NCBI RefSeq assembly: GCF_044360475.1
Contig: NZ_CP043494.1
Location: 12,152,001 to 12,216,000, forward strand
Length of the DNA: 64,000 nt
Reading direction: 5' to 3'
Source: Archangium minus
GTDB lineage: Bacteria; Myxococcota; Myxococcia; Myxococcales; Myxococcaceae
Part shown: piece after piece, positions 1 to 8,213 of the stretch
Layout: each line of letters opens with the position of its first letter
Position numbering within the stretch: position 1 is the stretch's first letter
The notes under the pieces: generated by a model
Database searches by the model: none
Told to the model about the DNA's origin: nothing
What the model saw: the letters and a program-made list of their open reading frames with translations, nothing else
Translations under genes and position numbers: made by a program

Positions 1-966
1 CGGCGCATCTGCCTCTTCCTCGCGGGAGACCTGCACCACTACCGGCGGCACGAGGGCCCCGATGGCCGACACAAAATCACCGCGGGCGGCGGCGGAGCCT
101 TCCTCGCGCCCACCCATGCTCCGGCGGCGCCGCGGCTGCGCGACGGGTACGTGCAGAAGACATGCTTCCCAGACGAGAAGACGTCGCGGAAGCTGGCGCG
201 CCAGAACCTCCTCCTCATCCGCCACAGCCCGCTCTTCGGGCTCATGACGGGCGCGCTCTACCTGCTGCTCGCGCTGGCGACGTACACGGAGATTGGCACC
301 TTCGGAATGTCGCAGTTCACGGAGGCCGTCGGCGCGGTGGCCTCCTCGGTGGTGACACGCCCGTGGTCGCTGACGCTGGGGCTGGCCACCCTCGGAGGGC
401 TCATAGGGTTCGCGGACAAGGCCCTCGGCCGCTGGCGCCTGCTCATTGGCGGACTGCACGGCCTGGCTCACATCCTCGCCGCGTTCTTCTTGGCGTGGGG
501 CTCGGTGTACTTCACCGTCAGCGTGATGGGCTTCTGTCCCGAGGTGATACAGAGCAACGCGTCGCTGGTCCCCGGGGTCGCGCTGTGCTCGGCCGGATGG
601 CATCACGTGTGGGCCAAGTTCCTGCTGGGCGCCCTCTTCACCTTCGTGGGTGGCTTCCTCGTCGGGCCCTTCATCATGGGCCTGTACCTGACGGTGAGCG
701 TCAACGGCTTCCAGGCCCACTCCAACGAGGCCTTCATCTCGCTGGCCATCCCCGACTGGAAGAACTTCCTGCGGCTGCGCATCGACAAGGACGGGCAGCT
801 CACCGTGTTCCCCGTGGGCCTCGAGCGCGTGCCTCGCAAGTGGAAGGAGACGCACGCCGGCCCCTTCGCGCCGGCCTATGATCCCGATGATCCCAAGGCC
901 ACCGAGCCCCGGCTCATCGAGGCCCCCGTGCACGTGGTGCCCAAGAAACGCGGCTCAGTCCCATAG
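1..966 (+). CDS. Membrane-bound metallophosphoesterase, 3' part only (5' end outside window)
   Basis: The reading frame is open from the first base, so the gene starts upstream of the window. The first 40 codons contain GDLHHYRRHE and, further on, a GGGGAFLAPTH stretch. These match the metal-binding GD-x-HHY and GG-x-AF-x-PTH blocks of calcineurin-like phosphoesterases. About four hydrophobic segments follow (near residues 78-100, 120-140, 155-180 and 205-235), and then a soluble tail with a DWKNFLRLRI block. A GTG at 151 would start inside the phosphoesterase domain and is not credible. Family knowledge supports a phosphoesterase anchored by a C-terminal membrane domain; the substrate is unknown. 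The last 12 bases overlap the convergent thioredoxin-like gene. Confidence 0.75.
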   Translation, partial: RRICLFLAGDLHHYRRHEGPDGRHKITAGGGGAFLAPTHAPAAPRLRDGYVQKTCFPDEKTSRKLARQNLLLIRHSPLFGLMTGALYLLLALATYTEIGTFGMSQFTEAVGAVASSVVTRPWSLTLGLATLGGLIGFADKALGRWRLLIGGLHGLAHILAAFFLAWGSVYFTVSVMGFCPEVIQSNASLVPGVALCSAGWHHVWAKFLLGALFTFVGGFLVGPFIMGLYLTVSVNGFQAHSNEAFISLAIPDWKNFLRLRIDKDGQLTVFPVGLERVPRKWKETHAGPFAPAYDPDDPKATEPRLIEAPVHVVPKKRGSVP

Positions 967-1416
967 CGGCGCGGAGCACTCACCGCACTGGCGCTGCGCC
1001 AGGTCCAACCACTCCAGGGCCTCGCCGAGCACCTCCGCGGCGCTCCGGCCGTGCACGTCCAACACCCGGTAGAGCTCGCCGAAGCGGTTGGCCACCGCCA
1101 GCACCGCCGTCCCGGGCACGCGCCCGAAGCGCTCCGCGAGCTTCCACGTCACCGTGCCTTCCGGATCCACCAACGCCCCGGGCAGCAGCGGCTCTCCGGG
1201 CCGGCCGGGCATCACCACGCTGAAGGCCTCGACCTCCTCCTGGCGCAACCCGGGCGCCCTCGCCATCAGCTCGCGATGCAGCCCCTGACAGGCATCACAG
1301 TTGGCGTGCAGCAGCGCCACCAGCATCTCCCGCCGCTGCCATGCATCGCGCGTCCCGCGCGGGTGACCGTCCTCGGACTCGAGTTGGAACAGGGGGATGT
1401 CTCGTCGCAGCGGCAT
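955..1416 (-). CDS. Thioredoxin-fold (redoxin-like) protein
   Basis: This 153-residue soluble protein carries a CDAC motif (C-x-x-C) in the sequence HANCDACQGLH, about 40 residues in, as in thioredoxin-like and AhpC/TSA-like folds. A further CGEC pair lies near the C-terminus. The start at 1416 is chosen because GAGGAGG lies just upstream; a longer frame to 1467 lacks a ribosome binding site. The sequence GTAVLAVANRFGELYRVLDVHG fits the last beta strands of a redoxin. A thiol-disulfide or peroxide role is likely but the substrate is unknown. It is convergent with the metallophosphoesterase and overlaps it by 12 bases. The extra C-terminal CxxC is unusual and could be a second redox or metal site. 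Confidence 0.6.
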   Translation of the reverse strand: MPLRRDIPLFQLESEDGHPRGTRDAWQRREMLVALLHANCDACQGLHRELMARAPGLRQEEVEAFSVVMPGRPGEPLLPGALVDPEGTVTWKLAERFGRVPGTAVLAVANRFGELYRVLDVHGRSAAEVLGEALEWLDLAQRQCGECSAPLWD

Positions 1417-1540
1417 GGGCCACCTCCTCTCTTTCGATAACACCCGGCTCCGCACCAGACCCCACATTCCCTCACCAGGGAGATGTCGGGGATTCGCCGG
1501 ATCAGCAGCGCGCTAGTCCGTTTTCGTGTAAAATTATGAC

Positions 1541-2191
1541 ATGACTGGTTGCTCACTCTCCGCGAATCCTCGTTTTACCCTCGCCTGTCTGCTGGCTGCG
1601 TGCGTGGCCTTGGGGGGGACGGGATGTGCCACGACTTCACGAGCGACCTCCGCCTCGCTTCCCGCCTCGGAGCCCATCGCCGAGTCCGCGCCGACTCCGG
1701 CGCCCGAGCCCCAGCCGGCTCCAGCACCCGTCGCCAAGGCCACGAAGCCCAAGGTCGCGAAGCGCGCCACGCCTCGAAGCACCCCCGAGGTAAAGCCCGA
1801 GGTGAAGCCCGAGGCGAAGATGCCCGTGGCGGCGAGAAAGTCCGAGCTGAGGAGGCCCCAATCGGACGGCGCGAACGCGTCCCTCGGAGCTACGCCCTCG
1901 CAGCCCGTGCCCTTCGAGCCCGGGGGAATGACGCGCCCCCAGCGGGTGAGCGGGAGGGAGCCGCAGCTCACCGCGGAGGCCCGTGCCGAGCGCGTGCGAG
2001 GTACCGCGCTGGTGCGTTGCGTGGTGACGCGCGAGGGACAGGTGACGAACTGCCGGTTGCTCAATGGCCTGCCCCACATGGAGCAGGAGTTGCTCGAGGC
2101 GCTGTCCACCTGGCGCGTCACGCCCGTGATGGCGCAGGGCAAGCCGATCGACGTGGACTACACCTTCGTCGTCCGCATCCCCGCGGGGTGA
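1541..2191 (+). CDS. TonB-family lipoprotein (energy transducer C-terminal domain)
   Basis: The N-terminus has a type II signal peptide with the lipobox LGGTGC, putting the lipidated cysteine at residue 29. A Pro/Ala/Lys-rich linker of about 80 residues follows, including repeated EVKPEVKPEAK. The last 80 residues look like a TonB C-terminal domain: GTALVRCVVTREGQVTNCRLL, then LLEALSTWRVTPV and a final DYTFVVRI strand. Classical TonB has an N-terminal membrane anchor, so a lipoprotein form is a variant often seen in myxobacteria. It probably spans or contacts the periplasm and binds an outer-membrane partner, but no receptor gene is adjacent. The gene stands alone between genes on the opposite strand. 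Confidence 0.7.
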   Translation: MTGCSLSANPRFTLACLLAACVALGGTGCATTSRATSASLPASEPIAESAPTPAPEPQPAPAPVAKATKPKVAKRATPRSTPEVKPEVKPEAKMPVAARKSELRRPQSDGANASLGATPSQPVPFEPGGMTRPQRVSGREPQLTAEARAERVRGTALVRCVVTREGQVTNCRLLNGLPHMEQELLEALSTWRVTPVMAQGKPIDVDYTFVVRIPAG

Positions 2192-2222
2192 ACCGGGCGC
2201 CGGGGAACGGACAGCGCTCCCC

Positions 2223-2600
2223 CTACGCGCCAGGCTTGTGGTCGATCCCCAGGATCACCACGTTCGAGTACTTGGAGAAGGGATCATAGAGCACCTCGAA
2301 CTCCGTCCCGGGGACGATCAAATGAATGTGCTCGGGCATCAGGCGGCGTCGCTCATTCAAGACCCAGCTCTCGCCCGTCTGCGTGTCGCGCATCTGCAAC
2401 GTCAGCGTGGTGGTGGGCGCACTGCCCCCGTTGGACTCCGCTTTCACCAGCGTGCCCCGGGCCCGTCTGCCTTCTTTCAGGATCCGCTCCCGCCGATTCG
2501 CATCAGCACGAAGGAGCAGGCCGAAGAGCAGGAAGAAGAAGACCGGAATCACCACGAACCCCATCACCAGCCAGAAATTCCTCTCGCTCTCCGACTCCAT
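2223..2600 (-). CDS. Small membrane-anchored protein, DUF3592-like
   Basis: The protein has 125 residues: a charged start (MESESERN), one hydrophobic helix (about residues 10-30) and a soluble domain. That domain begins RARGTLVKAES and ends in EFEVLYDPFSKYSNVVILGID. The pattern 'G-x-V' followed by a late 'v-YdP.-p..-vil' resembles DUF3592-type domains, where a membrane helix precedes a small beta fold. The start at 2600 has a GAGGAG sequence 9 bases upstream. The function is unknown. It is divergent from the metallo-hydrolase gene at 2684. Confidence 0.5.
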   Translation of the reverse strand: MESESERNFWLVMGFVVIPVFFFLLFGLLLRADANRRERILKEGRRARGTLVKAESNGGSAPTTTLTLQMRDTQTGESWVLNERRRLMPEHIHLIVPGTEFEVLYDPFSKYSNVVILGIDHKPGA

Positions 2601-2683
2601 GGAAGTCTCCTCGCGACCGCGAACCGCCGGCATCCTACCCAACCGGGTGGCACCCAGGAACGCGCGGCGTTAAAGCTGCCGCC

Positions 2684-3787
2684 ATGCCCAAGGGTTCCGT
2701 TTTTGGTGGGAAGGCTCACGGTCCGCGCCTCGAGCGCATGCGCGCATCGCCCCGCTTCCTCGACGGGGTCTTCAAGAACACCGCACCAGTAGGCCCTGGC
2801 CTCAAACCCGGCACCACGTTCTCGACGATGAGCGAGTACCTGCGCGGCGGTGCGAACCGGACCCCTCCCGCTCCCCTGCCCTCCGAGAGTCCGCTCGCGA
2901 CATGGGCGCGGCCGGTGGACACGGGACTGCGCGCGACGTGGCTCGGACACTCGACGGTGCTCATCGAGATCGACGGGCTGCGCGTGCTCACGGATCCCGT
3001 CTGGGGCGAGCGCGCCTCGCCCATGTCCTTCGCGGGGCCGAAGCGCTTCCATCCCGTGCCGGTGACGCTCTCACAACTGCCGCCGCTGGACGCGGTCATC
3101 ATCTCGCACGACCACTACGACCACCTCGACTACCCGACGGTCCTCGAGCTGGCGCGGACGGACGTGCCCTTCTACACGTCGCTCGGCGTGGGCGCGCACC
3201 TGGAGGCGTGGGGCATCGCGCCGGAGCGGATCACCGAGCTGGACTGGTGGGAGTCCGCCATGCTCCCGCGCGGAGAGCTGCGCATCACCGCCGCGCCCTC
3301 GCAGCACTTCTCTGGCCGCGGCATGGCGGACCGCAACCGCACGCTCTGGTCCTCGTTCGTCATCGAGAGCCCGAAGCACAAGGTCTTCTTCAGCGGCGAC
3401 ACGGGACTCACGCCGGAGTACGGCGACATCCGTCAGCGGCTCGGGCCGTTCGATCTGGTGATGCTGGAGGTGGGCGCGTACCACCCGGCGTGGGGCCACA
3501 TCCACCTGGGGCCGGAGAACGCGCTGAAGGCGCTGGAGCTGCTCGGCGGCGGCGCGTTCCTTCCGGTGCACTGGGGCACGTTCAACCTCGCCCTGCACGC
3601 GTGGGACGAGCCAGCGGAGACGCTCGTGCGGCTCGGACAGGAGCAACGGGTGCGGCTCGTGATGCCGAAGCTGGGAACGCCGGTGGAGCCCTCGAGGGTG
3701 GAGCTCGTGGAGCCCTGGTGGCGGTCCGTCCGCGCCGCCAGCGCGACCGAGCCGCCCATCGCGAGCGCCGTGGAGCCCACGAGCTGA
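2684..3787 (+). CDS. Metallo-beta-lactamase-fold hydrolase (NAPE-PLD / UlaG-like)
   Basis: The 367-residue protein has the metal-binding motif HDHYDH (H142, H144, D146, H147). It is preceded by TWLGHSTVLIEIDG, the classic opening of the UlaG / NAPE-PLD branch of the metallo-beta-lactamase fold. Later SGDTG and PVHWGTF blocks supply further metal ligands. Long N-terminal residues (1-80) with an FKN-x-APV segment resemble bacterial homologues of N-acylphosphatidylethanolamine phospholipase D. The substrate could be a phospholipid or another phosphoester. No signal peptide is obvious, so it is probably cytoplasmic. It is monocistronic. Confidence 0.75.
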   Translation: MPKGSVFGGKAHGPRLERMRASPRFLDGVFKNTAPVGPGLKPGTTFSTMSEYLRGGANRTPPAPLPSESPLATWARPVDTGLRATWLGHSTVLIEIDGLRVLTDPVWGERASPMSFAGPKRFHPVPVTLSQLPPLDAVIISHDHYDHLDYPTVLELARTDVPFYTSLGVGAHLEAWGIAPERITELDWWESAMLPRGELRITAAPSQHFSGRGMADRNRTLWSSFVIESPKHKVFFSGDTGLTPEYGDIRQRLGPFDLVMLEVGAYHPAWGHIHLGPENALKALELLGGGAFLPVHWGTFNLALHAWDEPAETLVRLGQEQRVRLVMPKLGTPVEPSRVELVEPWWRSVRAASATEPPIASAVEPTS

Positions 3788-3793
3788 GCGGCG

Positions 3794-4246
3794 TCACTCG
3801 CCCGGAGGCAGCGGCGTGTACGTGCTGCCCCGGGACACCACCGCCTGCCGCACGGCCTGCTCGAACTCCGCCCGGGCGGTGAACATGCGGATGCCACCCA
3901 GCTTGATGCCGGCCATCGTCACGCCCATCTCCACGAGGCTCGAGCCGATGAGCACGCTCAGGGAGCTGAGCCGGGGCGCGACGCGCAGGCCCAGGTCCGT
4001 CAGCTCGGTCCGAGCCTCCGTGGTGTAGAGCGCCATCGCCTCCCAGTCGTGGAAGATGTCCACCTTCTGCGCGTTGCGGGAGATGAGCTCGTCGACGGCC
4101 GTCACGACGATGCGGGAGAACGCGGCGTCGAACAGGGGCCCGCGAAACCTCAGCACGAGGACATGGAGAGCGGGACTCCAGAGGCGCAGCTCTCCGTTGG
4201 TGGAGGTCCACGTCCGGGTTCCATTCGCGAGCGACCTGATGATCAT
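3794..4246 (-). CDS. Uncharacterised protein, STAS/SpoIIAA-like in appearance
   Basis: This 150-residue soluble protein contains RIVVTAVDELISRNAQKVDIFHDWEAM, an alternating strand/helix layout like the SpoIIAA/STAS-like folds common in myxobacteria. I do not recognise a specific family. It has no signal peptide, membrane helix or metal motif. The stop lies 6 bases from the convergent metallo-hydrolase stop, and the start is 34 bases downstream of the MocR gene end on the same strand, so the two could be cotranscribed. Confidence 0.4.
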   Translation of the reverse strand: MIIRSLANGTRTWTSTNGELRLWSPALHVLVLRFRGPLFDAAFSRIVVTAVDELISRNAQKVDIFHDWEAMALYTTEARTELTDLGLRVAPRLSSLSVLIGSSLVEMGVTMAGIKLGGIRMFTARAEFEQAVRQAVVSRGSTYTPLPPGE

Positions 4247-4279
4247 GGTGGGGCGCGCAGTATGGCAGCGAGCGCCCTG

Positions 4280-5719
4280 TCACGCGAGACTGCGCGCGAG
4301 ACTCCCCAGGGTAGCCAACGCCCCCTCCATCCGCGGGGACCAGGGGAAGCCGCAATTCAGGCGGATGAAGTTCCCGTAGCGCCTCTGCGCCGAGAAGATG
4401 GGGCCGGGCGCGATGCTGATGCCCGCCTCCAGCGCTCGCGAGTGTAGCACCAACGAATCCACCTTGCGCGGCAGCTCCACCCAGACCAGGGGGCCCCCCT
4501 CGGGCCGAGTCACGCGCGTGCCCTCCGGGAAGTGCTCCCCAATGGCCTCCACCATCCGTTGCACCTGCGAGGAAAGCTGTCGGCGCAGCGAACGCAGGTG
4601 TCGATCATACCCCCCATCGCGCAGGAAGGCGGTGATGGCGAGCTGGGGCAACGTGGGCGTGGCCACCGTCTGCGCGAACTTGAGCAGCTCCACCTTCTCC
4701 CGGAAGCGCCCGGGGGCCACCCAGCCCACCCGGTAGCCTGGCGCCAGCGTCTTGGAGAAGGAGCCACACAGCAGCACCAGGCCCTCCTTGTCGTGGGCCT
4801 TCGCGGGCCTCGGGCGCCGAGGGCCAAAGTGCAAATCCCCGTAGATGTCGTCCTCGATGAGGGGAATGCCCCGGGCGGCGAGCATCGCCACCAGCCGCTG
4901 GCGGTTCTCCTCCGGCATGCAGCTCCCCAGCGGATTGCTGAAGCTGGGCACCACCAGCACCGCGGCCACCTTGCGCTTCTTCAACGCGGCCTCCAGCGCG
5001 TCCAGCTCCATGCCGTGGCGCGGGTGGCTCGGAATCTCCAGCGCGCGCAGCCCCTGCGCTTCGATGGCCTGCAACGTTCCGTAGTAGGCGGGGGACTCGA
5101 TGGCCACGGTGTCACCCCTGCGCGCCACCGCGAACAGGCTCAGGTGCACCGCCTCCGAGGCCCCACACGTCATCACGAAATCCTCCGGCGCGAGCGGACA
5201 GCCCCAATCCAGCGAACGGCGAGCCACCTGCTGCCGCATCACCAGACACCCCGGGGGCATGTCGTAGTCGATGGCCACCTCGCCGGACTCGCGGGACAAG
5301 AGAGACAGCTCGCGGTTGAGGCGCCGGGTGGGCAGCAGCGCCGGAGAGGGGACCGCCGCCCCGAGGGGAATGATGCGCGGATCGCTCGCCGCGCGGTACA
5401 CCCGGGCCACCAGCGCGCTCACGCTCACCGGCGCGGCCGTGGCGGAGGGCTGGGACACCTGGGGCTCCGCGGGCAGGGGCCGCTCGCGTCGGCGCACGTA
5501 GTGCCCCGATTGGGGCCGCGTCTCGATGATCCCCAGCGACTCCAGATGCAGGTAGGCCTGCAGCACGGTGGACACGCTCACCCGCTCGCTCGCGCTGAGC
5601 TGACGCACCGAGGGCAACCGGTCCCCCGCCCGCAGCGTGCCTGCCGCGATGGCGTCGCCGAGCCGCTCGGCCACCTGCTCATAAAGCTTCGACTTGTGCA
5701 CCGCGCTCGCCTGCCTCAT
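4280..5719 (-). CDS. MocR-type regulator: GntR winged helix fused to PLP aminotransferase domain
   Basis: The 479-residue protein has an N-terminal GntR helix-turn-helix (about residues 8-75: KLYEQVAERLGDAI ... RLPSVRQLSAS ... VSVSTVLQAYLHLE). It is fused to a fold-type I aminotransferase domain. SFSKTLAPGYRVGW carries the lysine expected to hold pyridoxal phosphate, and EDDIYGDL supplies the cofactor-binding aspartate. MocR proteins are transcription factors that often control a divergent transporter or PLP-related gene. The start at 5719 is supported by GAGGAGG six bases upstream; a longer frame to 5824 would run through the operator-like palindrome. It is divergent from the DUF2917-EamA exporter gene, its probable target. 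Confidence 0.85.
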   Translation of the reverse strand: MRQASAVHKSKLYEQVAERLGDAIAAGTLRAGDRLPSVRQLSASERVSVSTVLQAYLHLESLGIIETRPQSGHYVRRRERPLPAEPQVSQPSATAAPVSVSALVARVYRAASDPRIIPLGAAVPSPALLPTRRLNRELSLLSRESGEVAIDYDMPPGCLVMRQQVARRSLDWGCPLAPEDFVMTCGASEAVHLSLFAVARRGDTVAIESPAYYGTLQAIEAQGLRALEIPSHPRHGMELDALEAALKKRKVAAVLVVPSFSNPLGSCMPEENRQRLVAMLAARGIPLIEDDIYGDLHFGPRRPRPAKAHDKEGLVLLCGSFSKTLAPGYRVGWVAPGRFREKVELLKFAQTVATPTLPQLAITAFLRDGGYDRHLRSLRRQLSSQVQRMVEAIGEHFPEGTRVTRPEGGPLVWVELPRKVDSLVLHSRALEAGISIAPGPIFSAQRRYGNFIRLNCGFPWSPRMEGALATLGSLARSLA

Positions 5720-5800
5720 CGCGTCCTCCTCTCCTGGCCCCATCCCCGCCCTTAACGGGGTGGCCTGTTCCGGCACAGATACAGCTGGCCCCCGCGAGGA

Positions 5801-5833
5801 CCAGCACAGTTCGGCGGGAGGCAACTGTACTGG
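5801..5833. promoter_or_regulatory. Palindromic operator candidate between MocR and exporter genes
   Basis: CCAGCACAGTT (5801-5811) and AACTGTACTGG (5823-5833) form an 11-bp inverted repeat with one mismatch, separated by 11 bases. A related CACAGATACAGCTGG lies at 5774-5788. The site sits in the only intergenic space shared by the divergent MocR and DUF2917-EamA genes, so binding of the MocR protein is the simplest reading. Confidence 0.5.
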
Positions 5834-5912
5834 TTACAAACGCGCCTCGCTGAATCTGTTCTGCTTGCCGTCCGGGGCGCATGTTGAGTGAGCAAGAGGA
5901 GGCGACGGAGAC

Positions 5913-7052
5913 ATGGCCTGGAAGACACGCGTGGGCGGTGAGGAGCCGGCGGGTCTGGCGCTCGCACAGGGAGCGCTGTGGACGTACCTGCCGCGCATGG
6001 GAGGGTTGATGCTCTCCTGCAGCGAGGGCTCGGTATGGCTCACCCGCGAGGGGGACTCCGAGGACCATGTCCTGAGACCCGGGGACGCGCTCCAGGTGGA
6101 GGGACGGGGACGGGTGGTGGTGCAGGCGCTGCATCCCGCTCGCCTGTACTTCGCCCCCACACCGAAGCCCGAGTCCTCACGCGTGCTGGAGGGGCTGCTG
6201 CTCGGGGCGCTCGGCGTGGTGGCCTTCAGCTTCACCCTGCCCGCCACCCGGGTCGCTGTACCGGAGCTGGGCAGCACCATGGTGGGCCTGGGCCGCGCAG
6301 TGGTCGCGGCGGTGCTCGCGGGGTTGGTGCTGGCCGTGCGCCGCGAGCGGCTCCCCGAGCGTCGGCACTGGCCGCGCCTCGCGCTGGTGGCGGGAGGTGT
6401 GGTGGTGGGCTTCCCCCTGCTGTCCGCGCTCGCGATGCGCCACATGCCCGCCTCGCACGGCGCGGTGCTGGTGGGCCTGTTGCCCGCGGCGACTGCCGTG
6501 GCCGCCGTCTTCCGAGCGCGCGAGCGCCCCTCGTGGGGCTTCTGGCTGTCCGCGCTGGCGGGGCTCGTCGGCGTGTTGGCCTTCGCGGTGGCACAGGGCG
6601 CGGGGCTGCCCACGGCGGGGGATGCGCTGATGCTGCTCGCCGTGGCCGCGGCCGCGGTGGGCTACGCCGAGGGGGGTGTGCTCTCGCGCGAGCTGGGGAG
6701 CTGGCGCGTCATCTGCTGGGCGCTGGTGCTCGCCGCGCCCTTCCTCGTGCCCGTGGTGGCGCTCTCCGTGGAGCCCGGGATGCTCTCCGCGAGCCCGCGC
6801 GCGTGGCTCGGCATGGGCTACGTCTCGGCGGTGAGCATGTTCCTTGGCTTCTTCGCCTGGTACGGAGGGCTGGCGCTCGGGGGCGTGGCGCGTGTCAGCC
6901 AACTCCAGCTCGCCCAGCCGCTGCTCACCCTGGGCTGGTGCGCGCTGCTGCTCGGCGAGCCGGTGGGACGCGGCACGCTCGGCGCGGCCGTGCTGGTGAT
7001 GCTCTGCGTGCTCACCAGCGTGCGCAGCCGCGTGCGGCGCGTGGGGCCGTAG
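5913..7052 (+). CDS. DUF2917 domain fused to EamA/DMT-type membrane exporter
   Basis: Residues 1-75 look like a DUF2917 domain: a small beta fold with GSVWLTREGD, DHVLRPGDAL and VVVQAL. From about residue 88 to the end there are roughly ten hydrophobic helices in two halves, typical of the drug/metabolite transporter (EamA) superfamily. The second half ends in VARVSQLQLAQPLLTLGWCALLLGEP, a characteristic EamA motif. Such exporters move amino acids or small metabolites across the inner membrane. The two parts are usually separate genes next to a MocR regulator; here they are fused. It is divergent from the MocR gene with a palindrome between them. Confidence 0.8.
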   Translation: MAWKTRVGGEEPAGLALAQGALWTYLPRMGGLMLSCSEGSVWLTREGDSEDHVLRPGDALQVEGRGRVVVQALHPARLYFAPTPKPESSRVLEGLLLGALGVVAFSFTLPATRVAVPELGSTMVGLGRAVVAAVLAGLVLAVRRERLPERRHWPRLALVAGGVVVGFPLLSALAMRHMPASHGAVLVGLLPAATAVAAVFRARERPSWGFWLSALAGLVGVLAFAVAQGAGLPTAGDALMLLAVAAAAVGYAEGGVLSRELGSWRVICWALVLAAPFLVPVVALSVEPGMLSASPRAWLGMGYVSAVSMFLGFFAWYGGLALGGVARVSQLQLAQPLLTLGWCALLLGEPVGRGTLGAAVLVMLCVLTSVRSRVRRVGP

Positions 7053-7057
7053 GCGCG

Positions 7058-8056
7058 TCAGGCCACGGTGAGGATTTCCACGCCCTGGTCCGTCACCAGG
7101 ATGGTGTGCTCGAACTGCGCCGTGCGGCTGCCGTCCGCCGTCACCGCCGTCCAGCCGTCATCCCACGTCCGGTGGTGCCAGTGGCCGAGGGTAATCATGG
7201 GCTCGATGGTGAACGTCATCCCGGGCTCCATGATCGTCTTGGCCTCGGGGTCGAAGTGGTGCGGAATCTGGAGCGAGCTGTGGAAGCGCTCGCCGATGCC
7301 GTGGCCACAGTAGGCCCGCACCACGCCCATGCGGTTCTTCGTCGCGTGCGCTTCGATCGCCCTGCCGATGTCATTGATGGGACGGCCGGGCTTCACCGCC
7401 TCGATGCCGAGCATGAGGCACTCGCGCGTCACCTGAACCAGGCGCTCACTGTCCGGGTCCACCTTGCCCACGAAGTAGGTGGCCGAGCAGTCCCCGTGCA
7501 CACCATCGAGGTAGATGGTGATGTCGAGGTTGATGATGTCACCTTCCTCGAGCGGCCGGCTGTCGGGGATGCCGTGGCAGATGACCTCGTTGATGGAGGT
7601 GCAGAGGGACTTGGGGAAGCCGTGGTAGTTGAGGGGGCTCGGGTAGCCGCCGCGGCGGATGTACTCCTCGTGGGCGATGGCATCGAGCTCGTCGGTGGTA
7701 ATGCCGGGGCGCACGTGGGCGGCGGTGGCGTTCATCACCTCGGCGGCGGCCTTGCAGGCGCGGCGCATGCGGGCGATGACGTCCGGGCTCTTCACCTCGG
7801 AGGGAGGGAAGAAGCGACCGGGCCGGCCCGACACCGCGTAGTCCGGACGCGGAATGTGGGCAGGGACGGTGCGCATGGGGCTGATGACGCCTGGCCGGAT
7901 ACCACGCGAGGGGGCCTCGGGCCCTCGCTTGCGTGCCTCCACGGCGTCCGCCCCCCGGTGACACTTCTTGTACTTGGTGCCGCTGCCGCACCAACAAGGG
8001 TCGTTCGGCTTGGGCAACACTGCGGGTGCAACCCGCACGGTGGAGACGTCGGTCAT
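7058..8056 (-). CDS. map: Methionine aminopeptidase type I with N-terminal SEC-C zinc motif
   Basis: The 332-residue protein starts with a SEC-C metal motif (C21-W-C23 ... K-C32-H33). The MetAP catalytic domain spans about residues 85-330. Expected metal ligands are visible: aspartates in INLDITI and HGDCS, a histidine in GHGIG, and glutamates in FTIEP and QFEHT. It removes the initiator methionine from nascent proteins in the cytosol. SEC-C-containing MetAPs are known from other bacteria; the motif is thought to help ribosome or protein association. The gene ends 5 bases from the convergent exporter stop. Its upstream region is shared with the first toxin unit. Confidence 0.9.
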   Translation of the reverse strand: MTDVSTVRVAPAVLPKPNDPCWCGSGTKYKKCHRGADAVEARKRGPEAPSRGIRPGVISPMRTVPAHIPRPDYAVSGRPGRFFPPSEVKSPDVIARMRRACKAAAEVMNATAAHVRPGITTDELDAIAHEEYIRRGGYPSPLNYHGFPKSLCTSINEVICHGIPDSRPLEEGDIINLDITIYLDGVHGDCSATYFVGKVDPDSERLVQVTRECLMLGIEAVKPGRPINDIGRAIEAHATKNRMGVVRAYCGHGIGERFHSSLQIPHHFDPEAKTIMEPGMTFTIEPMITLGHWHHRTWDDGWTAVTADGSRTAQFEHTILVTDQGVEILTVA

Positions 8057-8161
8057 GTCATGGAGCTATAGCCTCTAGGAGCGCACCGCGCACGCCTTCT
8101 CGGCTGCCCGCCCCCGGGGTGCCCAGGCCCGGACACGCCGCGTCAGGTCGGGTTGGCCGGA

Positions 8162-8213
8162 TGTCCACTGTGCGAGAATCCGCGCCCCTCGGCGCAGGTC
8201 TGGAGAGCTCGCG
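8162..8213 (+). repeat. Leader copy 1 before toxin unit 1
   Basis: The 52 bases before the first toxin gene align without gaps to the 52 bases before toxin genes 2 and 3, with about two thirds identity. The shared core is TGCGA, CTCGGCGCA and GGAGAG. Conservation of both length and sequence suggests a shared promoter or translational leader for each unit. Confidence 0.5.

Noticed and set aside
5978..8071. A 697-codon open frame on the plus strand
   Set aside because: It overlaps the exporter gene and the methionine aminopeptidase gene in another frame, with Arg/Gly/Ala-rich shadow composition and no domain.
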